From assembly GCA_021292165.1 (NCBI GenBank), contig CM037879.1:162246886-162310885 (forward strand): 64,000 bases of DNA. Direction: 5' to 3'. Positions 31,453 to 43,639 of the stretch are shown piece after piece. The DNA is from Shinisaurus crocodilurus. Its lineage: Eukaryota; Chordata; Lepidosauria; Squamata; Shinisauridae. The position numbers and the translations under genes are program-made. How positions within the stretch are numbered: position 1 is the first letter of the stretch; every line of letters starts with the position of its first letter. The notes under the pieces are model-generated. The model did not search any database, was not told the origin of the DNA, and was given only the letters and a program-made list of their open reading frames with translations.

Positions 31453-33304
31453 TGTATGTGTGTGTTTGTGTGAGGGGAATCAGTAATCAATGTGCAATAC
31501 ATTTTATAGACTTCTTTTGCTTTTTAATCTTTTCAATGCATTTTAAAAAGATTATCCAAAACAAAGCAAATGTATCAAATTCACAATAAAGAGGGACCCA
31601 GTGAATGGTCTGAGAGCATCTGAGGCTCAGGCTAAGCAGGTGTGGACCCTATCCCAGTAGGAAACCTCCTTGACTGAGCTACGGGTAAGAGAAGTATGTA
31701 AAGATAATATTTTTAAAAAATTTACAATTAAGAAACAATTGTGATTTGTATTATATCTATAGCTCCAAAACAAAATAAACAGTGACTAGTTCTGTACAAA
31801 AAAAGTATTGATACAGCCTTATCTTAATTTTATATAATGTGCAATTTGGATAATATTGTTATCCTAACCCATTCTTAGCTATTCATCCATGGATTGGTGA
31901 TTTGTTGCTCTTTCAGTCTTTTATTACCTAACTTCAGTCTAGCTGCCTCAACCATGCTCAGTATAAGATCTTCCATCCTCCTCAGAACCAGACCCCTTGT
32001 TGTAACTAATAAAAACAATTATGGACAAAAATGTTTATCAGTCTCCATTCTTATTAATATTACTTTAACATAACTAAAGAATGTTTGGGGCTGCAACCCT
32101 AAACACACTTACAAGGAATTAAGCTCCATTGAACACAGTGGTATTTACATCTGACTAAACGTACACAGAATTGCTCTGTCAAGCACTGTATAATCTCTTG
32201 AGAAGTTCTTTTATAACATGCTGTTAATACTGTTTAGTTTGAAACAAGCAAATAGTTATCTCTGTCTTGAATTAGTCAGTCTGTCCTCTTGTCATTCTTT
32301 TTTTGTAATCTTGCACCTTTTTCCTATCCCTCCATACTCCCTTTACATATAAAGACAATGGGTTGGATCCAGATTTAGTCAAGTATGACTTAATCTGGAT
32401 CCAACCCAATATCTGTACATTCAAAGCCTCCCAGTGATTAGGCACTGAACAAATTAGAAGTGAGATAGTCAATCAGGGACTGATATCCTCACTCACATTT
32501 ACAGTGCAATCCTGTGCATCTTTACTCAGAAGTAAGTCATATTGTATTCAGTGGATCTTACTCTCTATAGTAAGTGTTTAGGATTGAAGTCTTAATTATC
32601 ATATATCATGTTTCATATTTATTGTAATAGGGTTGCCCCTTGTGTAATATATAATGCAGTGACAGTAGGACTGACAAAAAAATTTTTTAAATCATATTTG
32701 TGTTCCTCACTTTTCTTCCAAGGAGTTCAGGGAGCTTTCCCCCATTTATCTTCACAGGAGCCCAAAGCTTAGCCTGACAGGCAGGCAGGGATTGGTAGAG
32801 TGGCCAGGTGCAAAATAGGATAGGGCTCTGCACCTTTTGCTGAAATTCCTTCTGCTGAAATGAGGTATTATCTGCTACTCAAATGAGGTATTATGAGCTA
32901 TAGGTTCCCACCAAAACTACATCCCTTTTTTAAAATATCAGGACTACCTCTAAATGCATCGCTTCTTTGAACCAGGGTCTTGCCCACACAAGCTTGTGTT
33001 GCAATAAATTAGTCTATGAGGTATAACACAGTTATTTGTCTTCTTTGCTGCAACAGACTAACATGGCTGCTGTTTGGCAGTCCCTCCATTTCTTGTCTAA
33101 TGAAAGTCACAATTATCTTGATCTCATCAAACACTTCCCTTCAGGGCTGCCTTGCTGCAGCAAGGTAAGGCAATCTGCTTCACCTAGCACCTTGAGGGGG
33201 TCTGAATTGGTGTCTGAAAGGTGCAGCAAAACTCAGTGGCCTTAGCAGAGAGAGGGCACCATTTGGGCTTCCCTTTGGCTGTAAAATGTCTTGGATTAGC
33301 ACTG
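31453..33304. other. WDCP intron with two P90 copies and one hairpin
   Basis: P90 copies at about 32091-32185 and 32502-32598. A hairpin lies at 32360-32407 with 16-nt perfect arms (GGGTTGGATCCAGATT and its inverse). Otherwise no feature was recognised. Confidence 0.55.
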
Positions 33305-34334
33305 TTCTTTTTCATGATCTCTCTGCATCATGCATATGGGCTCTGTGCCTGCACAAAGCTTCGTTTCGGAAACTTCTATAGCTGAGGAATTTTGGTGGGA
33401 ACCCGTACCACACCATCCCAGTACACTTCTCCTTGTACATCTTCGTTTGCCTCACCACTGCCAATTGGTACATTCATGGTTCCTGCCCATTCCCTCAGTT
33501 CTCTTTCGACCACCATTGCGGTGACCTTGTAGGAGACTTCTTAGTCCATTGGACTATGTTTTTAATAACTGCTGAGGTTTTATTTTTCTTATAATTCTTT
33601 TGTGATTTTACTTTACTTCATAGTATGTAAATTATTCTTTCTCCAGGACTCCATCGTTTATTTCCCTCAGGCTGTCGGGTCTGAGGGAGCTGTTTAAACA
33701 GTTAATGAGATTTTTTGTTGCTCCTTTCCCTCAGGCCATTGACTCTGGGGGGGGGGGGCTGTTTACAAAGTGTGTAGAATTAAACTCCTTCTCACGAAGG
33801 GGCACTAGCTTGTATGTTTCCAGTGCCTTCTCCCACATCCAGCCACAGCATTGGACATGCAGCCTCACTTCACAGCTTCTAATCAGCCTCAGCTTCTAAT
33901 TGCTGCCTTGGATCCAAACCATGGATTGGGAAAAATCATCACAGGCTTCATCACCACCTCCAGCTCTAAAGAAGGGCTGTGTGGTTAAGTACCAGGCTGC
34001 ATCACCACCTCCAGCTCTGAACAAGGGCTTTGCGGTTCGGTACCAGGCTGCTTCACTGCCTCCAGCTCTGAAGAAGGGCTGTGCAGTTCGGTACCAGGCT
34101 CCTTAGACTCCAGCTCTGTACAGGGGCTGTGCTGTTTGGTACCAGGCTGCTTCACCCACACATACCGCGATCCTGTATTCTGTACTGAAATGGTGGTTTT
34201 GATTATGTCCGAGGCTTCAGTTCTGAGGCAAGATATGGATTGTTACACTTGGTCCCAATTCTCAATCTCAGTATGAGACAGGCAATCTGATTGGTCCATA
34301 CTTCCTAGGGACTCTATTACTATAAGGATTAGAG

Positions 34335-34467
34335 CAGTGTTCTCCAACCTTGGGTCCCCAGATGTTTTTGGCCTACAACTCCCAGCATGCCCCAGCTATG
34401 CTGACTGGGGCATGCTGGGAGTTGTAGGCCAAAAATATCAGGACCCAACCAAGGTTGGAGAACACTG
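34335..34467. repeat. hAT-type palindromic MITE with 8-bp target duplication
   Basis: CAGTGTTCTCCAACCTTGGG at the left is inverted at the right (CCAAGGTTGGAGAACACTG). The interior GGCCTACAACTCCCAGCATG is mirrored too, so the whole 133 bp can fold on itself. It is flanked by identical GATTAGAG at 34327-34334 and 34468-34475. It sits inside the decayed DIRS copy and is younger than it. Confidence 0.92.
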
Positions 34468-36718
34468 GATTAGAGATACGGACAAGTACGTAAAATGTAC
34501 TACTTCGTTCACGTTCTTCGTTTGCCTCACCACTGCCAATTGGTACATTCATATGCTCCATAGAATGAGGCTGCTCTTCTGTCCGCCTCTGCTGTCCTGG
34601 ACCTTAGCCTTGCTTCTGCCCACTGCTTCGTCAGTTTCAGCACCAGACATGAGATTTATTGCTGTACTGACTGCATCTTCTTCATCTGATGGAAGGATTT
34701 GTTTTCCATCTCTGCTTCTTCTGCATGCTGCTGTGGGCACATATGACACTTTCTATGGAAACAAACAAGACTTGGGGATTAAGACTTGGCATTCTCCTAC
34801 TGCTTTAAGCTTTTGAGTGGCCAACTATTGGGTCACAACGTCTAGCTATCAGTGGTTTTCCTCTGGGACAATATAGGGTCCTTGTGCAATTCTCTTTTGC
34901 AACCTGTCTCTCCTACCAGCAAATAGACACAGCAACTCATCAGACCATGTTGTTTTTTTCCACAGCAATGGTAACAGCAGTAGCATTACAATGCACGCCT
35001 AGCTCTGCTTTGCTGGGTGCTTTCAACATGTTAAGTCCCCGATACAGGACTTGCCTCTTGGTAATGCAACAAAAGACTCTGTGCAGACAGCCAAACCACA
35101 GCCCAGGAAAAAGGGTCTGTGCCAGTCTCATGCAACATGAGTGGGAAATGTACTCTGCCATCTTTCCCCTTCCTCGAACCTGAGACAATAATATGCACTG
35201 CAGCAACTCAGTACCAATTTAATAGTAAGGGACAGACACCGCTAACTGGCGGCATCTTTTATTTCAAACAAACAAACGAGGGGTTGGCTCTGAACATGAA
35301 CTTGGTCTGAATTGTGTTGGTGTATATGAAAGCTGTATGTTGTTCCATATTGGAACCGAGAAGTCCAGTCAGGACTTTCTCTGCCTTGTCATCTATACTT
35401 ATGTCTGCAGTGGATCCAGGATCTTCCAATACCTTGATGAATGGCTATTTGTCACCCCACAACAGCAGACCTATTGAGAACAATTTAGTCTCTCATGATC
35501 TCCTGCTAGGATTGTCCCTATCTACCAACATGGGGATGTCTACGCTAGTGTCCACACGGTTAGTCCACTACATTTAGGACACTGTTTTATTCGACGATGG
35601 GAGGAGCTAGCTTGCCTTGGGACAGACCGGATACATTGCTTGCAGACTCCCTCCTTATGGATTGTCACTGCTTATTCAATACAGTTCTTTCTCAACCTTG
35701 TGGCCACCTTCATCCCAGTCACCATATACCAGGCTTCACATGTGCCCATTGCAACTACAGATCCTCAATGCTTTTGACCTGAGCAGCAATGGAAAAGCAG
35801 CTCTGTCTTTTAAGCTCGGTCAGGACCTTGCTTCGGTGGTGGATGTCTCTATGGAACCTACGATAGGAAACTCCCTTTGTGCTATCCCAGCCTTCTATTG
35901 CGAAAGCCGCGGTTCCTTCTCTCACAGGTTGGGAGAGCTCATTCAATCTCTCACTGTTCATGGTTCCTGGTCCACCTGGCAAGTGTCACACCATATAACC
36001 TGTCTCAAGACACTGGTCATCCGGAATGTCCTTCCATCTTTTGAGATCGTCTTCACCCGCAGCCAAGTACAGGTCCTAATAGTCATCACTTCCGTGATGT
36101 GTTTCTTCAACAAGCAAGCTGGTACGTGATCTGTTCCCCTTGCTCTGTTGACAATTCGGATCATGGAAGGGTGTATCCTGTGACAATGCATGTTGTTGGG
36201 ATGGAAGATCTATTCACCACCTTTTCCCTCGCCTTTGGAGTAATCTCTTCACATGATGAATATCTGCAGGGCATTCACAATCTACAGGTCATGGGCTGTA
36301 TCTTTCAGACAATCACAGCTTTCTCCTATGCATGTGTGGGCTATCCCATCTCACCTCAATGCCTCGCCTCCTAGACTATGGCCACAACTGAGTTGCCTTA
36401 TGAGCTCGCACAGTGGGATCTTCCAGGATGCAGCTGAGTGGCTTATGCACAGGGCAATAACACACAGCCTCAAAGGTTCCCTGTTCTACCCCAGGCAACT
36501 CCTGACAGGAAACTGCTATGGCTAAATATCCACAGAAGCAACTGGCATAGTATTAACCAGCTTTGAGTGCATTCCACCCATGGAACTGCAATCCCTGTGG
36601 CAACTGCCAATAGTAGTAATCAGCTCTGAGCATGTTCCACCCATGGAATTGCAATCCCTGTGGTGCTCTGACAAGATGTTGTCTTGCCTGACTGGGATTG
36701 TGCAGCTATTTAGGTGGC

Positions 36719-36812
36719 TCCATATGTGTGATGCACAGAGACCACGAAGAAGAAGAACAGGTTGCTTACCTGTAACTGTGGTTCTTCGAGTAGTCATCTG
36801 TGCATTCACACA
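36719..36812. repeat. Internal complementary region of the decayed DIRS
   Basis: CCATATGTGTGATGCACAG followed by ACCACGAAGAAG and GAACAGGTTGCTTACC joins inverse copies of both termini of this element, as in the intact one. Confidence 0.88.
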
Positions 36813-37197
36813 ACCCACCCACTGTCCCCGCTTTGTTGTCAATGCCAAGTCTGATGCTAGTACCTGAAGCGGATATATTTTCGGTATTGAAGTTGGTGCC
36901 TATACCGATGCTGACACCGAGATTCTCTCGGTTCTGAGGCCGCAATAGGCAGTCTCAGAGAATGGGCAGGAACCTGCTAGGGATTGGGCAGGAACCTGCT
37001 AGGGAGAAGTGTACTGAAGGAATGGGCAGGAACCTGCTAGGGAGAAGTGTACTAGGACAGTGGGGGAGGGGTTCCCATCAAAATTCCTCAGCTATAGAAG
37101 TTACCGAAACGAGGCTTCATGCAGGCGCAGAGCCCATATGTGTGAATGCACAGATGACCACTCGAAGAACCACAGTTACAGGTAAGCAACCTGTTCT

Positions 37198-38645
37198 TTC
37201 CCTTGGTCTCTGCCCAGCCTCCTTTATTAATGTGGTGCCTACTAATGTCAACTATGATACCTTCCCTGAAAATGCCTTACTTTACCGCCATACTTTTTAG
37301 CATAAATATTAACATGATATATTTGATACTAGAAATTGAATAGGACACCTGAGAGATGAAGTGTTAGATAATCCACTATAAATCTCAGAAATGATATGCT
37401 ATCATTAAAACCACTACAACCGCCTCCTCAAACTTCACTGGTGCATTAAAAGTACTTGTAATGCACTGTTATATGTATTGTTTATTAACGTAATAGCATT
37501 GTCTTCTCTCATTTGCCTTCTGGGCTCTAACAAATTTATCTTAATTCTTAATTAAAATTTCTGCATAATCTTTTGAATTATGCACAAATAACTACTTCAG
37601 AGTTACGGTAACTTGTTAGAAAGGTGGTCCATTTTATCCTGTGTCATACTGAGGACTCCGGGTTCATTACATATATTGTTCCCCTATTTCCTCTAAACAA
37701 ATACCTTAGTAGTACTACTACAAATGAAACACAACTTCTTGGTAGATAATTTACCCTCAAATCCACAGCGTAATCTGGCTACTATAAAATGCTATAGAGA
37801 TTTTTCCTGACTACTGCTTCAAGGGCAAGACTCTCTCTCCTTTGCAAATGCAAACTATTAAAGCCATATCCATAAATCACAGTAACAAAGATCTTTACCT
37901 AACGGAGCACTATCCATCATCCTTTGAAGACAGCCTGATTAAATGATTATTCAATTTCAGTTTACTAACCACGGAAGAACTTTGATAGAAAATCATCAAA
38001 TTAGTAACAAAAAAATCCACATCTGGGTAGACATCTTCTGTGCCTCGTATATTTATAAATTCACTACTGATCTCCTTAATTCAGAATGTTCATTTGTATC
38101 TGTTCAGCCTTGTCAGAGCATTATCAGAATATGCCCTTTCTTTACCTTGTATCCTCTTGGGCTTTAACTTATCCATGCATTAATCGCCTCCTGTTTTGAC
38201 TACTGCCTTTCCACCTCTTAATGGTCTTTTTAAATCTTGGCCTTCAGAAGTGTCTGACTTTTCTTTCATACTATAAAGCAGAGCCACATCACCCTCATAT
38301 TTCATCAGTTTTCATGACTTCTTTTATGTTTTCCTTCCAGTTCAAAATTACTTTCCCGATTATAAATATGGTTTGTAGATTTATTAAAGATGACCTCTGA
38401 TGATCCACCTCCTGCTTTGCCCAGTCAATTGACTTTTCCAGTTTCATATTCTCCTCTCTTTCTTCTGCTCCTGTTGTTTTTGTCACAAGTTTGTCTCTCT
38501 CCCCCTCCCTTGACTTTGTTTACATTTATCTTGCTTTTCTGAATTGACCTTCCAATCCCTTTTAATTTATTTTTGATATGAGGAAGAAATTATCACTTTT
38601 TAATCACCAAAAGAAGGATTCTGCACTATTACATTTCTTCATCTC
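37198..38645. other. WDCP intron, nothing recognised
   Basis: AT-rich; no supported feature. Confidence 0.4.
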
Positions 38646-38646
38646 A

Positions 38647-38786
38647 TTAGGGCAGAATCCTATGCATGTTTAGACAGAAAATAGTCCTACAACGCCCAGT
38701 ATTCCCCAGCCAACAAGGCTGGCTGGGGAATGCTGGGTGTTGTAGGACTATTTTCTTTATATACATGCATAGGGTTGCATCCTTAG
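38647..38786. repeat. P90 repeat with a long hairpin in its centre
   Basis: The outer parts are P90-like (GCAGAATCCTATGCATG; ATGCATAGGGTTGCATCC). The centre, 38676-38756, is a strong hairpin whose arms start AGAAAATAGTCCTACAACGC and end GTTGTAGGACTATTTTCT. It may be a palindromic MITE inserted into a P90 copy. Confidence 0.75.
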
Positions 38787-39129
38787 TATCTTTTGAAGAA
38801 AAAGTAATAATAGCAGAATATATCAAAAGTATTCTTCCTTCTAAACTTTGTAATGTTCATTATTGCAACAACCACATTCAACTGACTCAAAATATGAGTG
38901 CAACAGTGTTCAAACTTCAAACCACAATCCTTTCCTCCAAGTTACTTTTTGCACACCTTGATCTGCGTTTGGGTCACTAACACAAGCCTGGAACCCTGTG
39001 AGGCACTGTAAAGCAACTGGGGTTTAGTGGCAAGGGAAGGGTTGAGTACCCTTGCCCCTTCTACAGCTTTTCTGCAAATCAGACAGGTGGGTCCTAGCAC
39101 TAATAATGATTGCTGTTCCGCTGCAAGCT

Positions 39130-39225
39130 GCATTGTAAGAACAGAAGGACAAACTTGATGGAACAGACCAAAAGCCTATCTAATCCAGCATCCTGTTTCT
39201 CATAGTGGCTAATCAGAAGGAGGAC
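39130..39225 (+). mobile_element. LINE-derived repeat fragment
   Basis: TAAGAACAGAAGGACAAAC, CCAAAAGCCTATCTAATCC and AGCATCCTGTTTCTCATAG follow a motif order common in sauropsid LINE 3' regions and shared with 55810-56030 and 53015-53130. The clade is uncertain. Confidence 0.45.
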
Positions 39226-39990
39226 CTGAGGACACTAGCCCTCTCCTGCTGTTGTTCTACAGTGACTGGTTTTCAAAGGCATGCTGCCTGCGGTTCTGGA
39301 GGTAGTTATATAGCCATTATGTCTAATAGCAATGATACAAGTGGCATTGCAATTGACTTTCCACATTACTGGGGAAATTGCATTTTTTTCAGTATGTTCA
39401 TTTCTCTGTGTTCCAGTGGGCACACAATGTCGCTGTGGGTGGGAAAGGGAACGTCCAATCCACCTGAGTGGCCATTTGAAAAAGAAAATCAGAGTGATCC
39501 TTAAAAGAAATAAAAATAAATTATTCATTTGGCATTAAGCAATTATTAATTAAAGTGTGCCCATTACTACCCATGAAGTGTCAAAAACAAAGTGTTTTAA
39601 CATTTGTTTTGGATTGGATATATAGATTGGAAGTGTTTAATTAGAAAAACAACACTTTGCTAAAATGGCAGTTGCCAGAAATAGCTTTCTCTCTAAAATG
39701 AGTGTTATAGAGTTATAGCAATATAAAACTCTTTCACTAAAGTGGTATTTCACTATTTTAATATTTTAAAAAATTATATCCAGAAAAGCATTTTAAGTTC
39801 TAATTAAAATTAATGATAAATTAAAATGGCACCCACTGCAAAGGTCATAGTAATGGTGTGCTGAGCTGCGATTGATTCATCTGCCCAATATGTCACTGCC
39901 CACATCAAAACTCCACCCTTTAAAGATGGAAGAGTAATCTAAGGATATCTACACTGTGGAGATTACTCAAACAAAATAAGGCTTAATACA

Positions 39991-40212
39991 GGGTGCTTCT
40001 AGACAAGGCTTTTATGGCGTCATCGGCCTACCTCATTCACGGAGGTTTACAGGAGTCCAGATGACGTCATCTACTTGAGACCCTACCGTATTTCCTTATC
40101 GCTCCTTCTATTTTTTCCTTAATGCAAAAAATCTGTTAAGGAGAAAAAGACAGAAGAGCTGCACAATGTGTTCTGATAGGTTGCACTAGGAGCCCTCTGT
40201 CTAGAAGCACCC
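39991..40212. repeat. MITE family A, copy with both terminal repeats
   Basis: Begins GGGTGCTTCTAGACA and ends with its exact inverse, TGTCTAGAAGCACCC, 222 bp, no ORF. A half copy in the opposite orientation follows to about 40345. Confidence 0.85.
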
Positions 40213-40345
40213 ACAGTAAGAAAAAAGATGGAAGAAACAGTGGGAAACACAGGAGGATTATAAATGGATGACAACATCACGTAGACCCTCCATAAATGTG
40301 AGTGAATGAGGCATGGTGATTCCACACTAAATGCCTAGTGCAGAA

Positions 40346-41652
40346 GTTTTAAACTTTCTAATGTTTTTATATTATGTTTATTATGCTATTGTATTTTGTG
40401 GTTTAAGTCTCATTTTGTGAACTGCCTAGAGAGCTTCGGCTATTGGGTGGTAATAAATAATAAAAATAGAAGCACCCTGAGTATACAGAAGAGAAGAGCT
40501 AGCCACCACTACAACTACCAACCTTGTTTCCAGACTCTATGGTTGTGAGATGAAAACTTTCCTCTACAGTCCAGAAAAGCCAAAGCTGCCTAGATGTTAG
40601 CTCTCTAAAGCACTTTGGTGCTGAATAGAAGCACCAAAGGCTGTTTCAGGATCAGACTTTGCAGTGGGAGGTGAGTTTTCATTTATTTGGCTTTAGAGGG
40701 TAAATATGCAGAAGTAGGGAAATGGTGAGAAGTTGTAATCAACCAAGCATACTCTGTTAGGAAAGAATCAACAACAGTAACTCAACAGAAGAGGTTCTTG
40801 GAAGATAGTGAGAAGAAGAAAAGGTATCTGCCTTTTCCTGTACACTATTTTAATTTATTTTGGGGTGAAAGTAACTCTGAATTATTAAAAATAGAAATAA
40901 TGGCTTTTTATGCTCCAGTTTGTTTAATTTAGCATAGCTAAATTATTGACTAAGCAACATAGGGGAAAGCTCTTCTGTTGTCATCAGTACTGCCTTGTGC
41001 ACTGGAAAACAAAATGTCAGCTAACAATCAAACAAATAAATGTTGGCAAAAAATTAGAAATTATTTCCTTGAAGAATATGTAGGGAAGATTTTTATCTCA
41101 TGAAAAAGCAAGGAAAGAGATAGGAGTCCCTGTCCATATGTGAAAGAAACAAAAACCTGATCCACATTGTAAATTCCTTAATTACATAATCAAATATTAA
41201 TATCTTGTATTTCTTTAATGCTTTTATGCTGTAAGGTCCATTAAACTTTGAAGTTTATATATTCTTACCAACAGATGCTAGCACAATAATTTGCTCCCCA
41301 AAAGATTCAAATCATTTTAAAAGCTACATATAATGATGCTCCCAAGTAAATAATGCTTTCAGATTTGAAAGCAGCTACTTTTTTCTTTTCTTTTTTTTAA
41401 GCAAAGGGACATATATAATACATTAATGGCAATTAAGCTGAGCAGTAAAGGATGAGCAAGTCTAGCTTTTCCTATGAGGAATATTAGACACACAACAACC
41501 ATGGTTCCACTGGACAATAATTGCATCATTTAAATCAAGCACAGAGTGGTGCTCATGTGAAATTTGCTAATTAAGATGAAAACTAACAGAATTCCTCAAC
41601 CTGTTACAAAGTTTTCAAGAACAAATTACCTCAGACAATATTATATAGTTAC
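40346..41652. other. WDCP intron next to the main exon
   Basis: 40346-40470 holds a plus-strand LINE tail (GAACTGCCTAGAGAGC, TTCGGCTATTGGGTGG). The remainder has no recognised feature apart from the donor for the main exon, whose GT lies at 41651-41652. Confidence 0.5.
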
Positions 41653-43617
41653 CTGGTAGGTGATGTGAACAAAAGGTGGTTCTTGGGAAGATGGGTAAGC
41701 TAGAGATAATCTCTTTCCATTTTTAGTGAATTCTGTTAGTTCCAGAAGTCGCAGTTGTAAGTCATTGAAGCTGCCACACAATCGTTCCAGATTTCTGGAT
41801 ACCTGGCTTGCTCCTTTTTCACTAGCCAAGCTGTTATTTTTAGGAGAATTTAAAGTTTCTTGCATCACTTTAGGAGAAACTGATCTATTGGAAAATCTAG
41901 TAGGTGTTCCAAGACCAAACAGAGCCACTGACCGATTAATTGGTTCAGCATCCAAAGTTTCTAGAGCAATGGATGGGTCTCCCAAGACTCTCTTCTCATC
42001 AAAATCACTCACACTGGATGATGAACTTTGCTCATAACTAGGACTCTTCACTTCTTCCAACATGTGTCTCCTTCCACTAGGAGACTGAATAACTGTGCTA
42101 CCTGGTATCAAGAGCTCCCTCCCTACAATGTGTTCCTCTGATGCAAGATTCTCAAAATATTTTCTTTTCCCAGGAAGGTTCACAGGGGACTCGAAACTAA
42201 ATGGCAGACTTTGAGTGACTTCAGATTTTGCTGAGGATTCTTCTTCAAATATTAATTCTTTGATCATCAGCCGGATAATATATCTATCTGAATTAGATGA
42301 TGGAATAAGTGCAGGATCGGTGAACTTCTGCTTGCCAATCAAAACTAATAAGAGTTTATCTGTCAAAAAGGATAGACCTTTGGGTCGTTCACTTTTCTCT
42401 AGTTGGATCTGTTGAATGTTGGGCATACAGGATGAGGTTACTGAGTAGACCAAAACAATGTTACAAGTGTTAGAAGCTATAGCCACAATTTGAGATCTAA
42501 GGTTAAAGGCAATTATATCAGGGACCAAAATGCCTGGAATACTGACTTTTCTGGTTGTGGTTACCTTTCCTTCAAAAGTCACCAGGATCAAGTGTGAAGA
42601 ATCTTGGCCAGTTCCTGAAGGGTACTCCTTCCTTCTCAATGGAATGAGAGGACTGGGATCAGATCTCCGGTGATTTGCAAGGATATGGGTTAAATCAACC
42701 GGGCCTGATGAAGATGAAGCAACTGAATCAACTGTGACTGATTTGTCTGAATCTATAGACTTTCTTCTCAGATCCATAGAGTATTCCTCATCCCCAAGTA
42801 CCAGCGTAGACTGTGAAGTTAGAGAACCTGTTTCATTACCTACTGGCAATTCAAATGTGATACCTGCATTTAAGCCACATATCTTATCAAGAGGAAGTTC
42901 AGTAGCCACAGCAATTTGGAAATCCAAAGTGGCTTCTATTGCACAGATATAGCCTCCAACATCAAATATTGGGCAAAAGGAACAGGCATTTAATGTTTTC
43001 TTAGCATCATCCCATATATAGGAATGAAGAGCACTGCTTATAGCAACAACTAAGCGATTGCCATCCTTAGTCCAACAGGCACAGTGGATGAGACCACTGC
43101 TTTTGATATCTGCTTTAACCCTGGAGTTGTCTGAACGAACAGCATATAAAACTGAAGCATCCCGTTTGGTAAGTACAGACAAGATGTCCCTCTTTGGGTG
43201 CCACACACAGCCCTGGGGAAGCAACTGGAATGGCTCACCAATTTCACAGGTCTGCGAAACCAGGAGCTTATTCTTTTCTGAGACACTATGGCTCAGCTGC
43301 CAAACACTAACATGCTTTTTATGCTGAACAGCAAGCAGAGCTGGTGTGTCAGCAGAATAACATGGGCTCCAGTAAAGTCCATGGACATGTTCAAACTGAC
43401 CAATAACAGTTGAGTCACCAAACCTCAGTTCTTTGTTATGGAAATGCAACGCAGTCAGTGCCACTTGCTTGCCATCTGTCCACGCAATCCCATGCAGAGG
43501 GTGGATGGCCTGGTATAAAGCATTAAGACCAGTTCTCAGAAGTTTAGCTTTTCCTAGCTCCATCCTCGTTGAAACCTCCTCGTTAATGCTGTTTGCTCCA
43601 AAGTAGAAACTCCACAA
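41653..43617 (-). CDS. WDCP: WDCP, main coding exon (N-terminal propeller and coiled coil)
   Basis: Encodes 655 codons from the first in-frame ATG (43617), or 637 from the second ATG at 43563, which starts [16 protein letters not shown] and matches the start I recall for human WDCP; I favour the second. The N-terminal half has WD-like strands ([45 protein letters not shown]) of a degenerate beta-propeller. A Ser-rich linker follows, then a predicted coiled coil ([20 protein letters not shown]) near the 3' end. The exon ends CCTACCAG before donor GTAACT, in phase 0. Known for the human protein: it oligomerises through the coiled coil and interacts with the kinase HCK; its cellular role is poorly defined. 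The upstream boundary is unresolved; an acceptor ending at about 43638 is possible. Total protein is about 732 residues against 721 in human. Confidence 0.95.
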
Positions 43618-43639
43618 GATTCATCAGAACAGCTTGACT

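Larger units (their letters stand above)
33305..37197 (+). mobile_element. Decayed second DIRS element
   Basis: Same terminal architecture as the intact copy: left end TTCTTTTTCATGATCTCTC, right end ending GGTAAGCAACCTGTTCT, both with CATATG-bearing inverted repeats, and an internal complementary region at 36719-36812. Coding remains are shifted and deleted. An RT piece near 35430 (YLDEWLF-like) and recombinase remnants at about 35880-36330 are recognisable, but every frame is broken. The total of 3.9 kb against 6.0 kb shows large deletions. The terminal sequence differs at many positions from the intact copy, so it is an older or separate subfamily. It has the same orientation as the intact copy, 3.4 kb downstream. 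Confidence 0.88.

Noticed and set aside
34337..34816. 159-codon plus-strand ORF
   Set aside because: Crosses the hAT MITE and decayed DIRS sequence; not a gene.
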